64,000 nt of DNA from Streptomyces shenzhenensis. Its GTDB lineage: Bacteria > Actinomycetota > Actinomycetes > Streptomycetales > Streptomycetaceae. Shown here in pieces: positions 27,550 to 36,886 of the stretch. The notes under the pieces were generated by a model. That model saw only the letters and a list, made by a program, of their open reading frames with translations. It made no database searches and was not told the origin of the DNA. Made by a program: the position numbers and the translations under genes. Numbering within the stretch: position 1 is the first letter of the stretch; each line of letters starts with the position of its first letter. Location of the stretch: positions 124,001-188,000 of the forward strand of contig NZ_JAJONF010000008.1 in NCBI RefSeq assembly GCF_021462265.1, in the 5' to 3' direction.

Positions 27550-28382
27550 CACGTCGGGCAGAAGTAACTGGACCGGTTCATCCAGGGCCGCCGGCGCATC
27601 GGCGTACCACACCTACGGCAGGGCAGCCCCTCCCTGCCGTAGGCGTCCAGCGAGCGGTCGAAGTACCCCGACTCGCCGTTGACGTTGACGTACAGGCTGT
27701 CGAAGCTGGTGCCGCCGACGGCCAGGGCCGCGTTCATCACGTCCCGTACATGGCCGAGGAGTTCGGCGGTGCGCGGCCGGGTGAAGCCGGCGGTCGGCCG
27801 CTCGTAGTGGATACGGGCGCGCCAAAGGGCCTCGTCCGCGTAGATGTTGCCGACTCCGCTGATCAACGACTGGTCGAGCAGCGCCCTCTTGATGGTGGAT
27901 CGCTTCCGGCGCAGCGCCTGATGGAAGGCCTCGTCGTCGAACAGCGGGTCGAGAGGGTCACGCGCGATGTGCGCGATGACGTCCGGCACTCCGTCGAGGG
28001 TGTTGTCGTGCAACGACAGCCCGCCGAAGGTGCGTTGGTCGACGAAGCGGAGTTCCGTACCCAGGCCGTCGGCGAACCGGACGCGGATGCGCAGGTGCTT
28101 CTCCTGAGGCGCCTCGTGCGGCTGGACCAGCAGCTGGCCGCTCATACCGAGGTGCGCGAGGATCGACTGGCCGGTGTCCTCCAGCGGCAGCCACAGGTAC
28201 TTGCCGCGCCGGCTCGGGGTGCCGACGCGGTGGCCCTTCAGCCGGTGCGTGAAGTCGTCGGCGCCGGCCAGGTGCCGACGTACGGCACGTGGGTGCAGGA
28301 CCTCGGCCGCGGCCACGACACGATGGGCGACCCACCGCTCCAGGCCGCGCCGTACGACCTCCACCTCGGGCAATTCAGGCAT
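27522..28382 (-). CDS. mutM: Formamidopyrimidine-DNA glycosylase
   Basis: Base-excision repair enzyme that removes 8-oxoguanine and nicks by beta/delta elimination. The 286-residue protein begins [14 protein letters not shown], with Pro2 as the nucleophile after methionine removal and Glu3 as partner, has the H2TH segment ([20 protein letters not shown]) and ends in a four-cysteine zinc finger (CRRCGTPM ... CPTC). It follows rnc on the same strand. The last 28 bases overlap the convergent HxlR gene. Confidence 0.97.
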   Translation of the reverse strand: MPELPEVEVVRRGLERWVAHRVVAAAEVLHPRAVRRHLAGADDFTHRLKGHRVGTPSRRGKYLWLPLEDTGQSILAHLGMSGQLLVQPHEAPQEKHLRIRVRFADGLGTELRFVDQRTFGGLSLHDNTLDGVPDVIAHIARDPLDPLFDDEAFHQALRRKRSTIKRALLDQSLISGVGNIYADEALWRARIHYERPTAGFTRPRTAELLGHVRDVMNAALAVGGTSFDSLYVNVNGESGYFDRSLDAYGREGLPCRRCGTPMRRRPWMNRSSYFCPTCQRAPRVSS

Positions 28383-28410
28383 CGGGACTCCCGGGAAGGA
28401 CCATAAGACT

Positions 28411-28450
28411 CCGAGCGCCCGCCCCAGGGCTACCGGGTGCGGGCGCTCGG
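28411..28450 (-). terminator. Hairpin between rnc and mutM
   Basis: A perfect 12-base stem (CCGAGCGCCCGC / GCGGGCGCTCGG) around a 16-base interior. It lies 14 bases after the rnc stop and before the mutM start. It may terminate or attenuate the rpmF-rnc transcript. Confidence 0.6.
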
Positions 28451-28463
28451 ACTGCGCTGTTCG

Positions 28464-29306
28464 TCAGACGGAGGCGGCGGACGACGACGGGCCGTCGTCC
28501 TCCTCGGCCTCGGCTTCGGCGGCCTGCTGGGCCGCCGCGGCCTTGGCACGCTCGTCCGCCGCGGCGCGGATGCCGCGCCAGGCGGACTCGGCGGCCTGCT
28601 GCTCCGCCTCCTTCTTGCTGCGGCCGGTGCCGGTGCCGTACGAGACGCCTCCGACGCGGGCGGCAGCAGTGAAGGTCTTCTCGTGGTCGGGGCCGGTCTC
28701 CGTGACCAGGTACTCGGGTACGCCGAGGCCCTCCGTCGCGGTGAGCTCCTGGAGACTGGTCTTCCAGTCCAGGCCGGCTCCGAGGTTCGAGGACTTCTCG
28801 ATCAGCGGGTCGAAGAGCCGGTGCACCAGCTCGGACGCCGAGTCGAGGCCCTGATCGAGATAGACCGCACCGATCACCGCTTCCAGGGTGTCGGCGAGGA
28901 TGGACGCCTTGTCCCGGCCGCCCGTGCCCTCTTCACCGCGGCCGAGCCGGATGAAGGAACCCAGGTCGAGACCGCGGCCCACTTCCGCGAGCGCACGCGA
29001 GTTCACCACCGCGGCCCGCAGCTTGGCCAGCTGGCCCTCAGGCAGGTCGGGGTGGGTGTTGTACAGCGTGTCCGTGACGACGAGACCGAGGACGGAGTCA
29101 CCGAGGAACTCCAGCCGCTCGTTCGTCGGCAGACCGCCGTTCTCGTACGCGTAGGAACGGTGGGTCAGCGCACGCACCAGAAGGGCGGACTCAAGCTTGT
29201 AGCCGAGCCGCCCTTCCAGAAGCGTGTGGGACGAGGCCGTGCTGTCCGCCTTCTTCTTGGCGGTTGGGTCCGCCTTGGGCTCATCGCCCTTCTTTGGACT
29301 GGACAC
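28464..29306 (-). CDS. rnc: Ribonuclease III
   Basis: Double-strand-specific RNase, 280 residues, known in S. coelicolor as AbsB because mutants lose antibiotic production. The catalytic domain has the signature [17 protein letters not shown] and the second acidic site [13 protein letters not shown]; the C-terminal dsRNA-binding domain ends [18 protein letters not shown]. An Ala/Glu-rich tail follows. The GTG at 29306 has AGAGG upstream. It is downstream of rpmF by 20 bases, the usual yceD-rpmF-rnc arrangement. Confidence 0.96.
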   Translation of the reverse strand: MSSPKKGDEPKADPTAKKKADSTASSHTLLEGRLGYKLESALLVRALTHRSYAYENGGLPTNERLEFLGDSVLGLVVTDTLYNTHPDLPEGQLAKLRAAVVNSRALAEVGRGLDLGSFIRLGRGEEGTGGRDKASILADTLEAVIGAVYLDQGLDSASELVHRLFDPLIEKSSNLGAGLDWKTSLQELTATEGLGVPEYLVTETGPDHEKTFTAAARVGGVSYGTGTGRSKKEAEQQAAESAWRGIRAAADERAKAAAAQQAAEAEAEEDDGPSSSAASV

Positions 29307-29326
29307 AGTGCCTCTCACCTGGCCGC

Positions 29327-29500
29327 TCAGACTTCGAGGACCTGGCGCTTGTTGTAGGTGCCGCAAGACGGGCACGCGATGTGCTGCAGCTTGGGCTCGT
29401 GGCAGCGCTCGCACGCAACCAGGGTGGGGACCGCAGCCTTCCACTGCGACCGGCGGTGGCGCGTGTTGCTGCGCGACATCTTCCGCTTCGGAACAGCCAC
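29327..29500 (-). CDS. rpmF: 50S ribosomal protein L32
   Basis: A 57-residue large-subunit protein. It begins with GTG (read as Met) [18 protein letters not shown] and contains two CxxC pairs (CERC ... CPSC), so it is the zinc-binding form rather than the cysteine-free paralogue induced under zinc starvation. The stop of the upstream yceD gene is only two bases from its start, and rnc follows after 20 bases. Confidence 0.96.
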   Translation of the reverse strand: MAVPKRKMSRSNTRHRRSQWKAAVPTLVACERCHEPKLQHIACPSCGTYNKRQVLEV

Positions 29501-29502
29501 GG

Positions 29503-30153
29503 CTACTTCTCCTGCTTCTCGTCGACGCCCGCTTCCGCGTCAGCGCCGCTCATCTCGTCCTTCTCGCCGTCCTTCATGGAACCGGCGAGTCCCTGCAAAG
29601 CCGCCCAACGGATGTCGACGGCGTCATGGTGGTGGTCCGGGGCGTCCGTGAGCCGGGCTCCGCACTCGGAGCACAGGCCCAGGCAGTCGTCCTGGCACAC
29701 CGGCTGCATCGGCAGTGCGAGCACCACCGCATCACGCAGCACGGGTTCGAGGTCGAACAGGCCGTCCTCGATGAAAAACCTGTCCTCGTCGTCCTCGGCG
29801 TCGTCGCCCGGTTCCGCGATCACGCGGCCCCGGTCGTCGGCGTCAGGGTACGAGAACAGTTCCTGGAAGTCCGCTTCGAGCTCCTGCTCGACCGGCTCCA
29901 GACACCTTACGCACTCCCCCTCGGCCTGTGCACGGGCGGTGCCTGTGACGAGCACACCTTCCATGACCGACTCGATCCGGAGTTCCAGCTCCACCGGGGC
30001 GCCCTGCGGCACTCCGATGACCCCCTTGATCCCGAAGTCCTCGGGAGCGTCGACCGTGCGGGTCAGGCGCTGCAGCGCACCGGGACGCCTCCCCAGCTCG
30101 TGTGTGTCGAACACGAACGGGTTGCGGTGGTCGAGGCGCGCGTGAGGAGCCAT
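29503..30153 (-). CDS. yceD: YceD-family (DUF177) protein
   Basis: A 216-residue metal-binding-like protein that nearly always precedes rpmF and is implicated in 23S rRNA maturation (family knowledge). The typical segments are [27 protein letters not shown] and the C-terminal cysteine cluster [14 protein letters not shown] very acidic stretch ([14 protein letters not shown]) lies mid-protein, and the C-terminus is a charged tail. It starts with ATG and is the first gene of yceD-rpmF-rnc. Confidence 0.9.
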   Translation of the reverse strand: MAPHARLDHRNPFVFDTHELGRRPGALQRLTRTVDAPEDFGIKGVIGVPQGAPVELELRIESVMEGVLVTGTARAQAEGECVRCLEPVEQELEADFQELFSYPDADDRGRVIAEPGDDAEDDEDRFFIEDGLFDLEPVLRDAVVLALPMQPVCQDDCLGLCSECGARLTDAPDHHHDAVDIRWAALQGLAGSMKDGEKDEMSGADAEAGVDEKQEK

Positions 30154-30305
30154 TCCTGCTTTCGATCTTCGAGTTCAGAGGGCGCCGTCCGGAGATGTCT
30201 CCGGGCAGCGTGGATCGCGGACGTAGACGCGACCGAAGAGCCAGGATACTGGACCTTTCGCTGTCGGCCCAATCCGGCGGTCTTCCGCCGCCTTCCACCC
30301 GGTCC

Positions 30306-31400
30306 CTACAGGCCCCGGCCCTGCTCGTAGGCCCGCAACTGCTCCGGCGTGATCATGCCGGTGTCGAAGAGGCTGGTCTCGTCGAGGTCGTACGACTGGT
30401 GCTGCTGCTGGGCCGGCTGCTGCCGGGGGTCGTAGACGGGCTGCTGGCCGGTGTCGTAACCCTGGTAGGCGGCGGCGTACGGATCGGCCTGCTGGTAGCC
30501 GTAGGGGTCCTGCTGGTAGCCGTAGGCGTCCTGCTGGGCGTAGACGGGCTGCTGCTGGGGGTAGCCGTACGGATCCTGCGCCGCGGGCTGCTGCATGGGC
30601 TGCTGGTCGTACTGCGGCTGCTGCGCGGGCTGGGCGGGCTGGGCGGCGGCCTGTTCGGCCTGGGCGGCCCGTTCGTCCTGGTCGGCGAGGGCCGCGAGGT
30701 CGGCGAGGTAGTCGGCGTCGCTGGAGTGCTGGAAGGTCGTGCGGTCGTCGGCGAGGGCACCCAGGGCGTCGGAGGCGATCCGGCCGTGCAGCTTGGCGCG
30801 GCCCTTGCCGACCGCCTCCAGGGTCTTGGCGAGGACCGCCTCGAAGGCACCCAGCTTGACGTCGACGTACGCGTCGGCGTCCCGGCGCAGGGTCTCGGGG
30901 TCGTGGCTGCGCTCGGGGGCGTCCTCGTCCTCGTAGCCCTGCTCGTCCAGGCCGGGGCCGGTGCCGAGCAGCTTCTCGCGGCCGCGGCCGACCGAGCCGA
31001 GGGTCTTGGTGAGGACGACCTCGAAGTTGGCGAGCTTGGAGTCGACGTATTCGTCGGCCTCGGCGCGGACCTCCTCGGCCTCCTGGCGGGCCTCGGCGAG
31101 GATCCGGTCGGCCTCGGCCTGGGAGCGGCGGGCCACCTCGGTGCCGGAGATCAGCGAGCCGCGCTCGGCGTGCGCGCTCTCGATGATCCGCTCGGCCTCC
31201 ATACGGGCCTGCTCGACCATCTGGTCCCGGTCGCCGATCAGCTCCTGGGCCTGCGCGAGCGAGCCGGGCAGCGCCTGGCGCAGCTCTTCGAGCATCGCGA
31301 GCAGCTCGGCGCGGTTGACCACGCACGACGCCGACATGGGCATGGACCGGGCGCCGGAGACCGTGCTCACGATCTCGTCCAGCTTCTTCTGCACGTCCAC
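30306..31400 (-). CDS. DivIVA-like coiled-coil protein with Gln/Tyr-rich tail
   Basis: A 364-residue cytoplasmic protein. Residues 1-240 are mainly coiled coil (SLAQAQELIGDRDQMVEQAR, ARQEAEEVRAEADEYVDSK) with two related DADEYVDSKL/DADAYVDVKL blocks, similar to proteins annotated as DivIVA-like or ATP-synthase-b-like. From about residue 245 it is low-complexity Gln/Pro/Tyr (DPYGYPQQQPVYAQQ, DAYGYQQDPYGYQQ) before a short conserved end (LDETSLFDTGMITPEQL). A scaffold role in polar growth is a guess. It lies between coaD and yceD, on the same strand. Confidence 0.82.
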   Translation of the reverse strand: MDVQKKLDEIVSTVSGARSMPMSASCVVNRAELLAMLEELRQALPGSLAQAQELIGDRDQMVEQARMEAERIIESAHAERGSLISGTEVARRSQAEADRILAEARQEAEEVRAEADEYVDSKLANFEVVLTKTLGSVGRGREKLLGTGPGLDEQGYEDEDAPERSHDPETLRRDADAYVDVKLGAFEAVLAKTLEAVGKGRAKLHGRIASDALGALADDRTTFQHSSDADYLADLAALADQDERAAQAEQAAAQPAQPAQQPQYDQQPMQQPAAQDPYGYPQQQPVYAQQDAYGYQQDPYGYQQADPYAAAYQGYDTGQQPVYDPRQQPAQQQHQSYDLDETSLFDTGMITPEQLRAYEQGRGL

Positions 31401-31457
31401 CTGTGCTCGCCACTCTCTACAGCTGGGTTGGAGACGGACGGGACGACTGTAGTCCCA

Positions 31458-31937
31458 TCAGCCCTTGTTGAGACGCTTGTTGAGGGCCTCCAGAACGGCC
31501 GGCGGAACCAGGTGGGCGACGTCGCCGCCCCACTGGGCCACCTCCTTGACCAGTGAGGAGGAGAGGAAACTGTAGGTCGGGTTGGTCGGCACGAAAAGCG
31601 TCTCGACACCCGACAGGCCGTTGTTCATCTGGGCCATCTGCAGCTCGTAGTCGAAGTCGCTGACGGCCCGCAGGCCCTTGACGATGGCCGGGATGTCGCG
31701 CTGCTTGCAGAAGTCGACGAGGAGGCCGTGGAAGGCCTCGACCCGGACGTTGCCGTAGTCGGCGACGACCGTGCGGATCAGGTCGATCCGCTCGTCGATC
31801 TCGAACAGGCCCTTCTTGGACTTGTTGATCATCACCGCGACGTAGACCTCGTCGTACAGACGGGACGCGCGGGCAATGATGTCTAGGTGTCCATTGGTGA
31901 TCGGGTCGAACGACCCGGGACAGACGGCGCGGCGCAC
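31458..31937 (-). CDS. coaD: Phosphopantetheine adenylyltransferase
   Basis: Fourth step of coenzyme A synthesis: joins ATP to 4'-phosphopantetheine. The 159-residue product has the nucleotidyltransferase signature PGSFDPITNGHLDI and the C-terminal motif YSFLSSSLVKEVA. The GTG at 31937 is preferred, since GAGGGATCACTA precedes it and it gives the usual length. An ATG ten codons earlier overlaps the rsmD stop as ATGA and could also be used. It follows rsmD as in many genomes. Confidence 0.95.
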   Translation of the reverse strand: MRRAVCPGSFDPITNGHLDIIARASRLYDEVYVAVMINKSKKGLFEIDERIDLIRTVVADYGNVRVEAFHGLLVDFCKQRDIPAIVKGLRAVSDFDYELQMAQMNNGLSGVETLFVPTNPTYSFLSSSLVKEVAQWGGDVAHLVPPAVLEALNKRLNKG

Positions 31938-31963
31938 TAGTGATCCCTCGCTCTCCGGTCCGG

Positions 31964-32551
31964 TCATCGTGCGTCTTCGCACGTAGAGGCGGCGCGACCG
32001 TACCAAAACGTTCCCTCGCCGTAGCGACGGGACCGGAGGGCCTCGAAGCCGGCCGGCCAGTGGAAATCGCCGCCTCTGGTGCTGCGCTCCACGGTGACGA
32101 TCGCCTCCGGCGCTAGCCAGCCCCCCGAGTGGAGTGTGAGGAGAATCTCCCGAAGATCGTGATCTGTGACGGCGTAGGGCGGGTCCAGGAAGACGAGGTC
32201 GTACGCCTGGTCGGGCGCCGGGGTCTGGATGATCTGTTCCGCTTTGCCCGCCCGTACTTCGGCGCCGGGCAGGCCGAGGTTCCTGACGTTCTCCCGTACG
32301 ACGCGGGCGGCTCTCGGGTCCGCTTCGACGAGGAGGGCGTGGGCCGCGCCCCTGGAGAGGGCTTCCAGGCCTACGGCGCCTGAGCCCGCGTAGAGGTCGA
32401 GTACACGTTCGCCGTCCAGGGGGCCGCCGAGCAGGGACTGCCAGGTGGAGAAGAGGGCTTCGCGTGCACGGTCCGAAGTGGGCCGGGTACCTGTGCCGGG
32501 AGGCACCGAGAGGCGCCGTCCGCCTGCCTGGCCGGCGATCACGCGGGTCAT
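31964..32551 (-). CDS. rsmD: 16S rRNA (guanine-966-N2) methyltransferase
   Basis: Methylates G966 of 16S rRNA. The 195-residue protein begins MTRVIAGQAGGRRLSVPPG, has SAM motif I VLDLYAGSGAVGLEALSRGA and the catalytic LVFLDPPYAV. GAGGA lies about eight bases before the ATG. It is paired with coaD downstream and sits 126 bases downstream of recG. Confidence 0.95.
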   Translation of the reverse strand: MTRVIAGQAGGRRLSVPPGTGTRPTSDRAREALFSTWQSLLGGPLDGERVLDLYAGSGAVGLEALSRGAAHALLVEADPRAARVVRENVRNLGLPGAEVRAGKAEQIIQTPAPDQAYDLVFLDPPYAVTDHDLREILLTLHSGGWLAPEAIVTVERSTRGGDFHWPAGFEALRSRRYGEGTFWYGRAASTCEDAR

Positions 32552-32676
32552 TTTTGAATCCTCGGTCAGGGTTTTTCCGGGGTGGTTGCGGATTCAGTCT
32601 GGCAGCAGGTGCGTCGTGGTCGCGCGCGCCCGCGCGGCTGAGCCGGCCCGGCGGCCCCTGGACGGGGCGTTTCGCC

Positions 32677-34890
32677 TCAGCCCTTCTCCAGGTACTGCTC
32701 CCTCTCCTCGTCCAGGAGGGCGTCCAGGGCCGTTCTCAGTCCAGGGAGGTCGGTCAGCTCCGGGTCCCTCGCCACCAGGGCCGTCGCCTCCTCCCTCGCC
32801 TGGGCGATGATCTCCTCGTCGTCGATCACCGCGAGGACGCGGAGGCTGGAGCGGGCGCCGGACTGGGCCTGGCCCAGGACGTCGCCCTCCCGGCGCTGTT
32901 CCAGGTCGATCCGGGAGAGCTCGAAGCCGTCCAGGGTCGAGGCGACCGCCGTGAGGCGCTGGCGGGCGGCGCTCGCCTCGGGCATCTCCGTGACCAGGAG
33001 GCACAGGCCGGGGGCGGAGCCCCGGCCCACCCGGCCGCGCAGCTGGTGGAGCTGGGAGACGCCGAAGCGGTCGGCGTCCATGATGACCATGGCGGTGGCG
33101 TTCGGGACGTTCACGCCGACCTCGATGACCGTGGTGGCGACCAGGACGTCGGTGTCGCCCGCGGCGAAGCGGCGCATCACCGCGTCCTTGTCGTCGGGGT
33201 GCATACGGCCGTGCAGGACCTCGACGCGCAGGCCGCCCAGCGGGCCCTTGGCGAGGTGGTCGGCGATGTCCAGGACGGCGAGCGGGGGGCGCTTCTCCGC
33301 CTCGTCCTCCGCGGACTTCTTCGCCTTCTTGGCGTCGGCCGCCTCATCGACGTCGTCGCCGATGCGGGGGCAGACGACGTAGGCCTGATGGCCGCCCTCG
33401 ACTTCCTCTCTGACCCGCTCCCAGGCACGGGCCAGGAAGTGGGGCTTGTCGGCGGCGGGGACGACATGGGTGGCGATCGGGGAGCGGCCGGCCGGGAGCT
33501 GGTCGAGGACGGAGGTCTCCAGGTCGCCGAAGACCGTCATCGCGACCGTACGGGGGATGGGGGTCGCGGTCATGACGAGCAGGTGGGGCGGCTGCTTCCC
33601 CTTGCCGCGCAGGGCGTCCCGCTGCTCGACGCCGAAGCGGTGCTGCTCGTCCACGACCACCAGACCCAGGTCGTGGAACTGGACCTTGTCCTCGATCAGC
33701 GCGTGGGTGCCGATCACGATCCCCGCCTCGCCCATGACCAGGTCCAGCATCGCCTGGCGGCGGGCGGCGGTGCCCATCGAGCCGGTGAGGAGGACGACCT
33801 TGGTGGCGTGCTCCGCGCCGCCGAGCATGCCTCCTTCGGCGAGCTCGCCCATCATCTCGGTGATCGAGCGGTGGTGCTGCTGGGCCAGGACCTCGGTGGG
33901 GGCGAGCATGGCCGCCTGACCACCCGCGTCGACGACTGCGAGCATGGCGCGGAGGGCGACGAGCGTCTTGCCGCTGCCGACCTCGCCCTGGAGGAGGCGG
34001 TGCATCGGGTGTTCCGTCGCCAGGTCGTCGAAGATCTCCTTCGAGACCTTGCGCTGGCCTTCGGTGAGGGTGAAGGGGAGGCGGTCGTCGAAGGCCGCCA
34101 GGAGGCCGTCGGGGGCCGGCTTGCGGGCCGCAGCCGGAAGCAGGCCGTCCGTGTGACGGCGGCGGGCCAGGGCGACCTGGAGGACGAAGGCCTCGTCCCA
34201 CTTGAGGCGGTCACGGGCGGCCGCGACGTCCGCCTTGGTGTGCGGGCGGTGGATCTTGAGGAGCGCTTCGGGGAGGGAGACCAGGCCGCGGCCCTCGCGG
34301 AGGGACGGGGGAAGGGGGTCCAGGGCCTCCTGAGCGCTGGGCAGGACCGTCTGGACCGCCTTGCCGATCTTCCAGGACTCCAGCTTGGCGGTGGCCGGGT
34401 AGAGCGGGATCAGGGCTCCTGCCCAGGTCTCCACGGATTCGGCCGGGTCGTCCCCGCGCAGCAGTTCGTAGGCCGGGTGGGCCAGTTGCAGGCGGCGGTT
34501 GAAGACCGAGACCTTGCCGGCGAACATCGCGCGCGTGCCGGGCAGGAGTTCCTTGTGGGGTTTGTGCACGCCGTTGCCGAAGAAGACCAGTTGGAGCCGG
34601 CCGCTGCCGTCGGTGATCGTGACCTCCAGGCGCTGGCCCTTGCCGCGGGGCGCCTTGGCGGAGGCGAACGTGAGCAGGCGGGCGTCGGCGACCATGGCGA
34701 CCACCGTCACGTGCTCGTCCATGGGCAGGTCGGCGAGGTGGGTGAGCTGGCCGCGCTCCTCGTATCTGCGGGGGTAGTGGTGCAGGAGGTCGCCGACGGT
34801 GTGCAGGCCGAGATGCTCGGCCATCACCTTGGCGGTGGCTGGGCCGAGCACTTTCTTCAGTGGTTCTTCCAGTGCGGGCACAGGATCCAT
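32677..34890 (-). CDS. recG: ATP-dependent DNA helicase RecG
   Basis: Branch-migrating helicase that regresses stalled forks and processes recombination intermediates. The 737-residue protein has the N-terminal OB/wedge domain (VADARLLTFASAKAPRGKGQ), Walker A QGEVGSGKTLVAL near residue 300, DEQH box VVVDEQHRFG near 410 and helicase motifs ATTVIEVGVNVPNAT and QLHQLRGRVGRG. The ATG at 34890 is preferred; a TTG seven codons upstream is possible. It is divergent from the HSP90-like gene. Confidence 0.95.
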   Translation of the reverse strand: MDPVPALEEPLKKVLGPATAKVMAEHLGLHTVGDLLHHYPRRYEERGQLTHLADLPMDEHVTVVAMVADARLLTFASAKAPRGKGQRLEVTITDGSGRLQLVFFGNGVHKPHKELLPGTRAMFAGKVSVFNRRLQLAHPAYELLRGDDPAESVETWAGALIPLYPATAKLESWKIGKAVQTVLPSAQEALDPLPPSLREGRGLVSLPEALLKIHRPHTKADVAAARDRLKWDEAFVLQVALARRRHTDGLLPAAARKPAPDGLLAAFDDRLPFTLTEGQRKVSKEIFDDLATEHPMHRLLQGEVGSGKTLVALRAMLAVVDAGGQAAMLAPTEVLAQQHHRSITEMMGELAEGGMLGGAEHATKVVLLTGSMGTAARRQAMLDLVMGEAGIVIGTHALIEDKVQFHDLGLVVVDEQHRFGVEQRDALRGKGKQPPHLLVMTATPIPRTVAMTVFGDLETSVLDQLPAGRSPIATHVVPAADKPHFLARAWERVREEVEGGHQAYVVCPRIGDDVDEAADAKKAKKSAEDEAEKRPPLAVLDIADHLAKGPLGGLRVEVLHGRMHPDDKDAVMRRFAAGDTDVLVATTVIEVGVNVPNATAMVIMDADRFGVSQLHQLRGRVGRGSAPGLCLLVTEMPEASAARQRLTAVASTLDGFELSRIDLEQRREGDVLGQAQSGARSSLRVLAVIDDEEIIAQAREEATALVARDPELTDLPGLRTALDALLDEEREQYLEKG

Positions 34891-34936
34891 TGCACACCAC
34901 GCCACCGACAATGCCGGATACGGTTCGGGAAACTCC

Positions 34937-34966
34937 TGGTCAGACGGCCGTTTCGAGTCATAGGAT
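34937..34966 (+). promoter_or_regulatory. Candidate promoter of HSP90-like/TPR operon
   Basis: TAGGAT (34961-34966) is a strong -10 match; TGGTCA 18 bases upstream is a poor -35. The leader to the ATG at 35060 would be about 87 bases. I see no HspR or CIRCE-type inverted repeat, so heat control is not indicated. Confidence 0.35.
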
Positions 34967-35059
34967 GGCGCGCTCCGGCCATCCTTCCGCGGTCACCACC
35001 CCACTCGGGACCGCCCGACCCCGCGCCGACCACGTCTTCCCCCCTCCGGCGCAGCGACG

Positions 35060-36886
35060 ATGGACTCCCAGACCTCACAGTCATCCCAGGCATCACAGCC
35101 ACCTCACACGTTCCAGGTCGACCTGCGCGGTCTGGTGGACCTGCTCTCCCATCACCTGTATTCGAGCCCCAAGGTCTACCTGCGCGAGCTGCTGCAGAAC
35201 GCCGTGGACGCGATCACCGCGAGACGGGCCGACCAGCCCGACGCCCCGGCGCGGGTGCGGCTGTACGCCGACGGCAGCGCCCTTCGGGTGGAGGACAGCG
35301 GCGTCGGGCTCACCGAGTCGGACGTGCACAACCTGCTTGCCACGATCGGGCGCAGCTCCAAGCGGGGAGACGGGCTGCAGGAGGCGCGCTCCGACTTCCT
35401 GGGCCAGTTCGGCATCGGGCTGCTGGCCTGCTTCGTGGTCGCCGAGCGGATCCGGGTGGTCAGCCGCAGCGCGCGGACCCCGGACGCGCCGCCCGTGGAG
35501 TGGACGGCCCGGGACGACGGGTCGTACACCGTACGGACGCTGGCGCCCGAGGCCCGGCCCGAGCCCGGTACCACCGTGCATCTGGTGGCGCGGGCGGGTG
35601 CGGCGGAGTGGCTGGACGAGCGGCGGGTGCTCGCGCTGGCGCGGGACTTCGGGTCGCTGCTGCCGTACGACGTACGGGTGGGCGACGAGGCGGTCACCGA
35701 TCTGCCCGCCCCCTGGGACCGGCCGTACCCCTCCCCCAGCAACCGGCGGGTGGCGCTGGCCCGGCACTGTCACGAGCTGTTCGGGTTCACGCCGTTGGAC
35801 TCGATCGCCCTGGACGTGCCGCTGGCCGGGATCCGGGGGGTGGCGTACGTGCTGCCGTCGGCGGTGAGTCCGGCGCAGCGGGCCACGCATCGTGTACACC
35901 TCAAGGGCATGCTGCTCACCGAGCGGGCCGAACAGCTGCTGCCGGACTGGGCGTTCTTCGTGCGCTGTGTCCTGGACACGGACAGTCTGCGGCCGACCGC
36001 CTCGCGCGAGTCGCTGTACGAGGACGAGACGCTGGCCGCCGTACGGGAGGCGCTCGGCGAGCGCATCCGGTCCTGGCTGACCGGTCTGGCGGCGGGTGAT
36101 CCCGAGCGCCTCTCCGCCTTCCTGTCCGTGCATCACCTCGGGGTGAAGTCGCTGGCGCGGCACGACAAGGAGATGCTGCGGACCATGCTGCCGTGGCTCC
36201 CCTTCGAGACCACGGACGGGCAGCTCTCGCTGGAGGAGTTCGCGCAGCGGCACCCGGTGGTGCACTTCACGCGGACGGTCGAGGAGTACCGGCAGGTCGC
36301 GCCGATCGCCTCCGCGCAGGGCGTCGGGGTGATCAACGGCGGTTACACGTACGACAGTGAGCTGGTCGAGGCGCTGCCGTCGGTGCGGCCCGGAACGGTG
36401 GTCGCGGAGCTCGACGCGGACACCGTCACCGCGCATCTGGACACGGTGGATCCGGCGGAGGAGCTGGCGGTGGCCGGGTTCCTGGGGGTGGCGCGGGCGA
36501 AGCTCGACCCTCTGCAATGTGACATCGTACTGCGCGCCTTCCACCCTCTCTCGGTCCCAGCCCTCCACCTCGACGACCGCGCCGCCCGTCACGAACAGGC
36601 CCGCGCGCAGGCCGAGGAAGAGGCCGACGACCTGTGGGCCGGCATCCTGGGCTCGCTGCGCGGCAGCGCGCCCCGCGCCCGTCTGGTGCTCAACCACCTC
36701 AATCCGCTGATCCGGCGGATCAGTGCCCTCAAGGACCCGGAGCTGATCGGCACCGCGACCGAGTCGCTCTACGGTCAGGCGCTGCTGATGGCCCAGCGCC
36801 CGCTCAGGCCGGCCGACTCGGCGCTGCTCAACCGCTCGTTCATCGGCCTCCTGGAATGGGCCACTCACGGGGAGGGCGATCGCTGA
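35060..36886 (+). CDS. HSP90-family (HtpG-like) ATPase with divergent C-terminus
   Basis: A 608-residue GHKL ATPase. The N-domain has YLRELLQNAVDAI (Glu43, Asn47), VEDSGVGL (Asp79) and the lid SDFLGQFGIGLLACFVV. The middle domain has DWAFFVRCVLDTDSLRPTASRESL with the catalytic arginine near residue 315, all as in HtpG. The C-terminal third does not show the usual dimerisation domain clearly and is shorter and more divergent. The stop overlaps the start of a 968-residue TPR gene (TGATG), so the two are coupled. An HSP90-TPR partnership is inferred. Confidence 0.88.
   Translation: MDSQTSQSSQASQPPHTFQVDLRGLVDLLSHHLYSSPKVYLRELLQNAVDAITARRADQPDAPARVRLYADGSALRVEDSGVGLTESDVHNLLATIGRSSKRGDGLQEARSDFLGQFGIGLLACFVVAERIRVVSRSARTPDAPPVEWTARDDGSYTVRTLAPEARPEPGTTVHLVARAGAAEWLDERRVLALARDFGSLLPYDVRVGDEAVTDLPAPWDRPYPSPSNRRVALARHCHELFGFTPLDSIALDVPLAGIRGVAYVLPSAVSPAQRATHRVHLKGMLLTERAEQLLPDWAFFVRCVLDTDSLRPTASRESLYEDETLAAVREALGERIRSWLTGLAAGDPERLSAFLSVHHLGVKSLARHDKEMLRTMLPWLPFETTDGQLSLEEFAQRHPVVHFTRTVEEYRQVAPIASAQGVGVINGGYTYDSELVEALPSVRPGTVVAELDADTVTAHLDTVDPAEELAVAGFLGVARAKLDPLQCDIVLRAFHPLSVPALHLDDRAARHEQARAQAEEEADDLWAGILGSLRGSAPRARLVLNHLNPLIRRISALKDPELIGTATESLYGQALLMAQRPLRPADSALLNRSFIGLLEWATHGEGDR

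Noticed and set aside
34891..35059. HspR (HAIR) or CIRCE heat-shock operator before the HSP90-like gene
   Set aside because: Neither CTTGAGT-N7-ACTCAAG nor the CIRCE inverted repeat is present.
32464..36099. Very long plus-strand open frame antisense to recG
   Set aside because: Open only because of GC-rich third positions; recG on the minus strand has complete helicase motifs.
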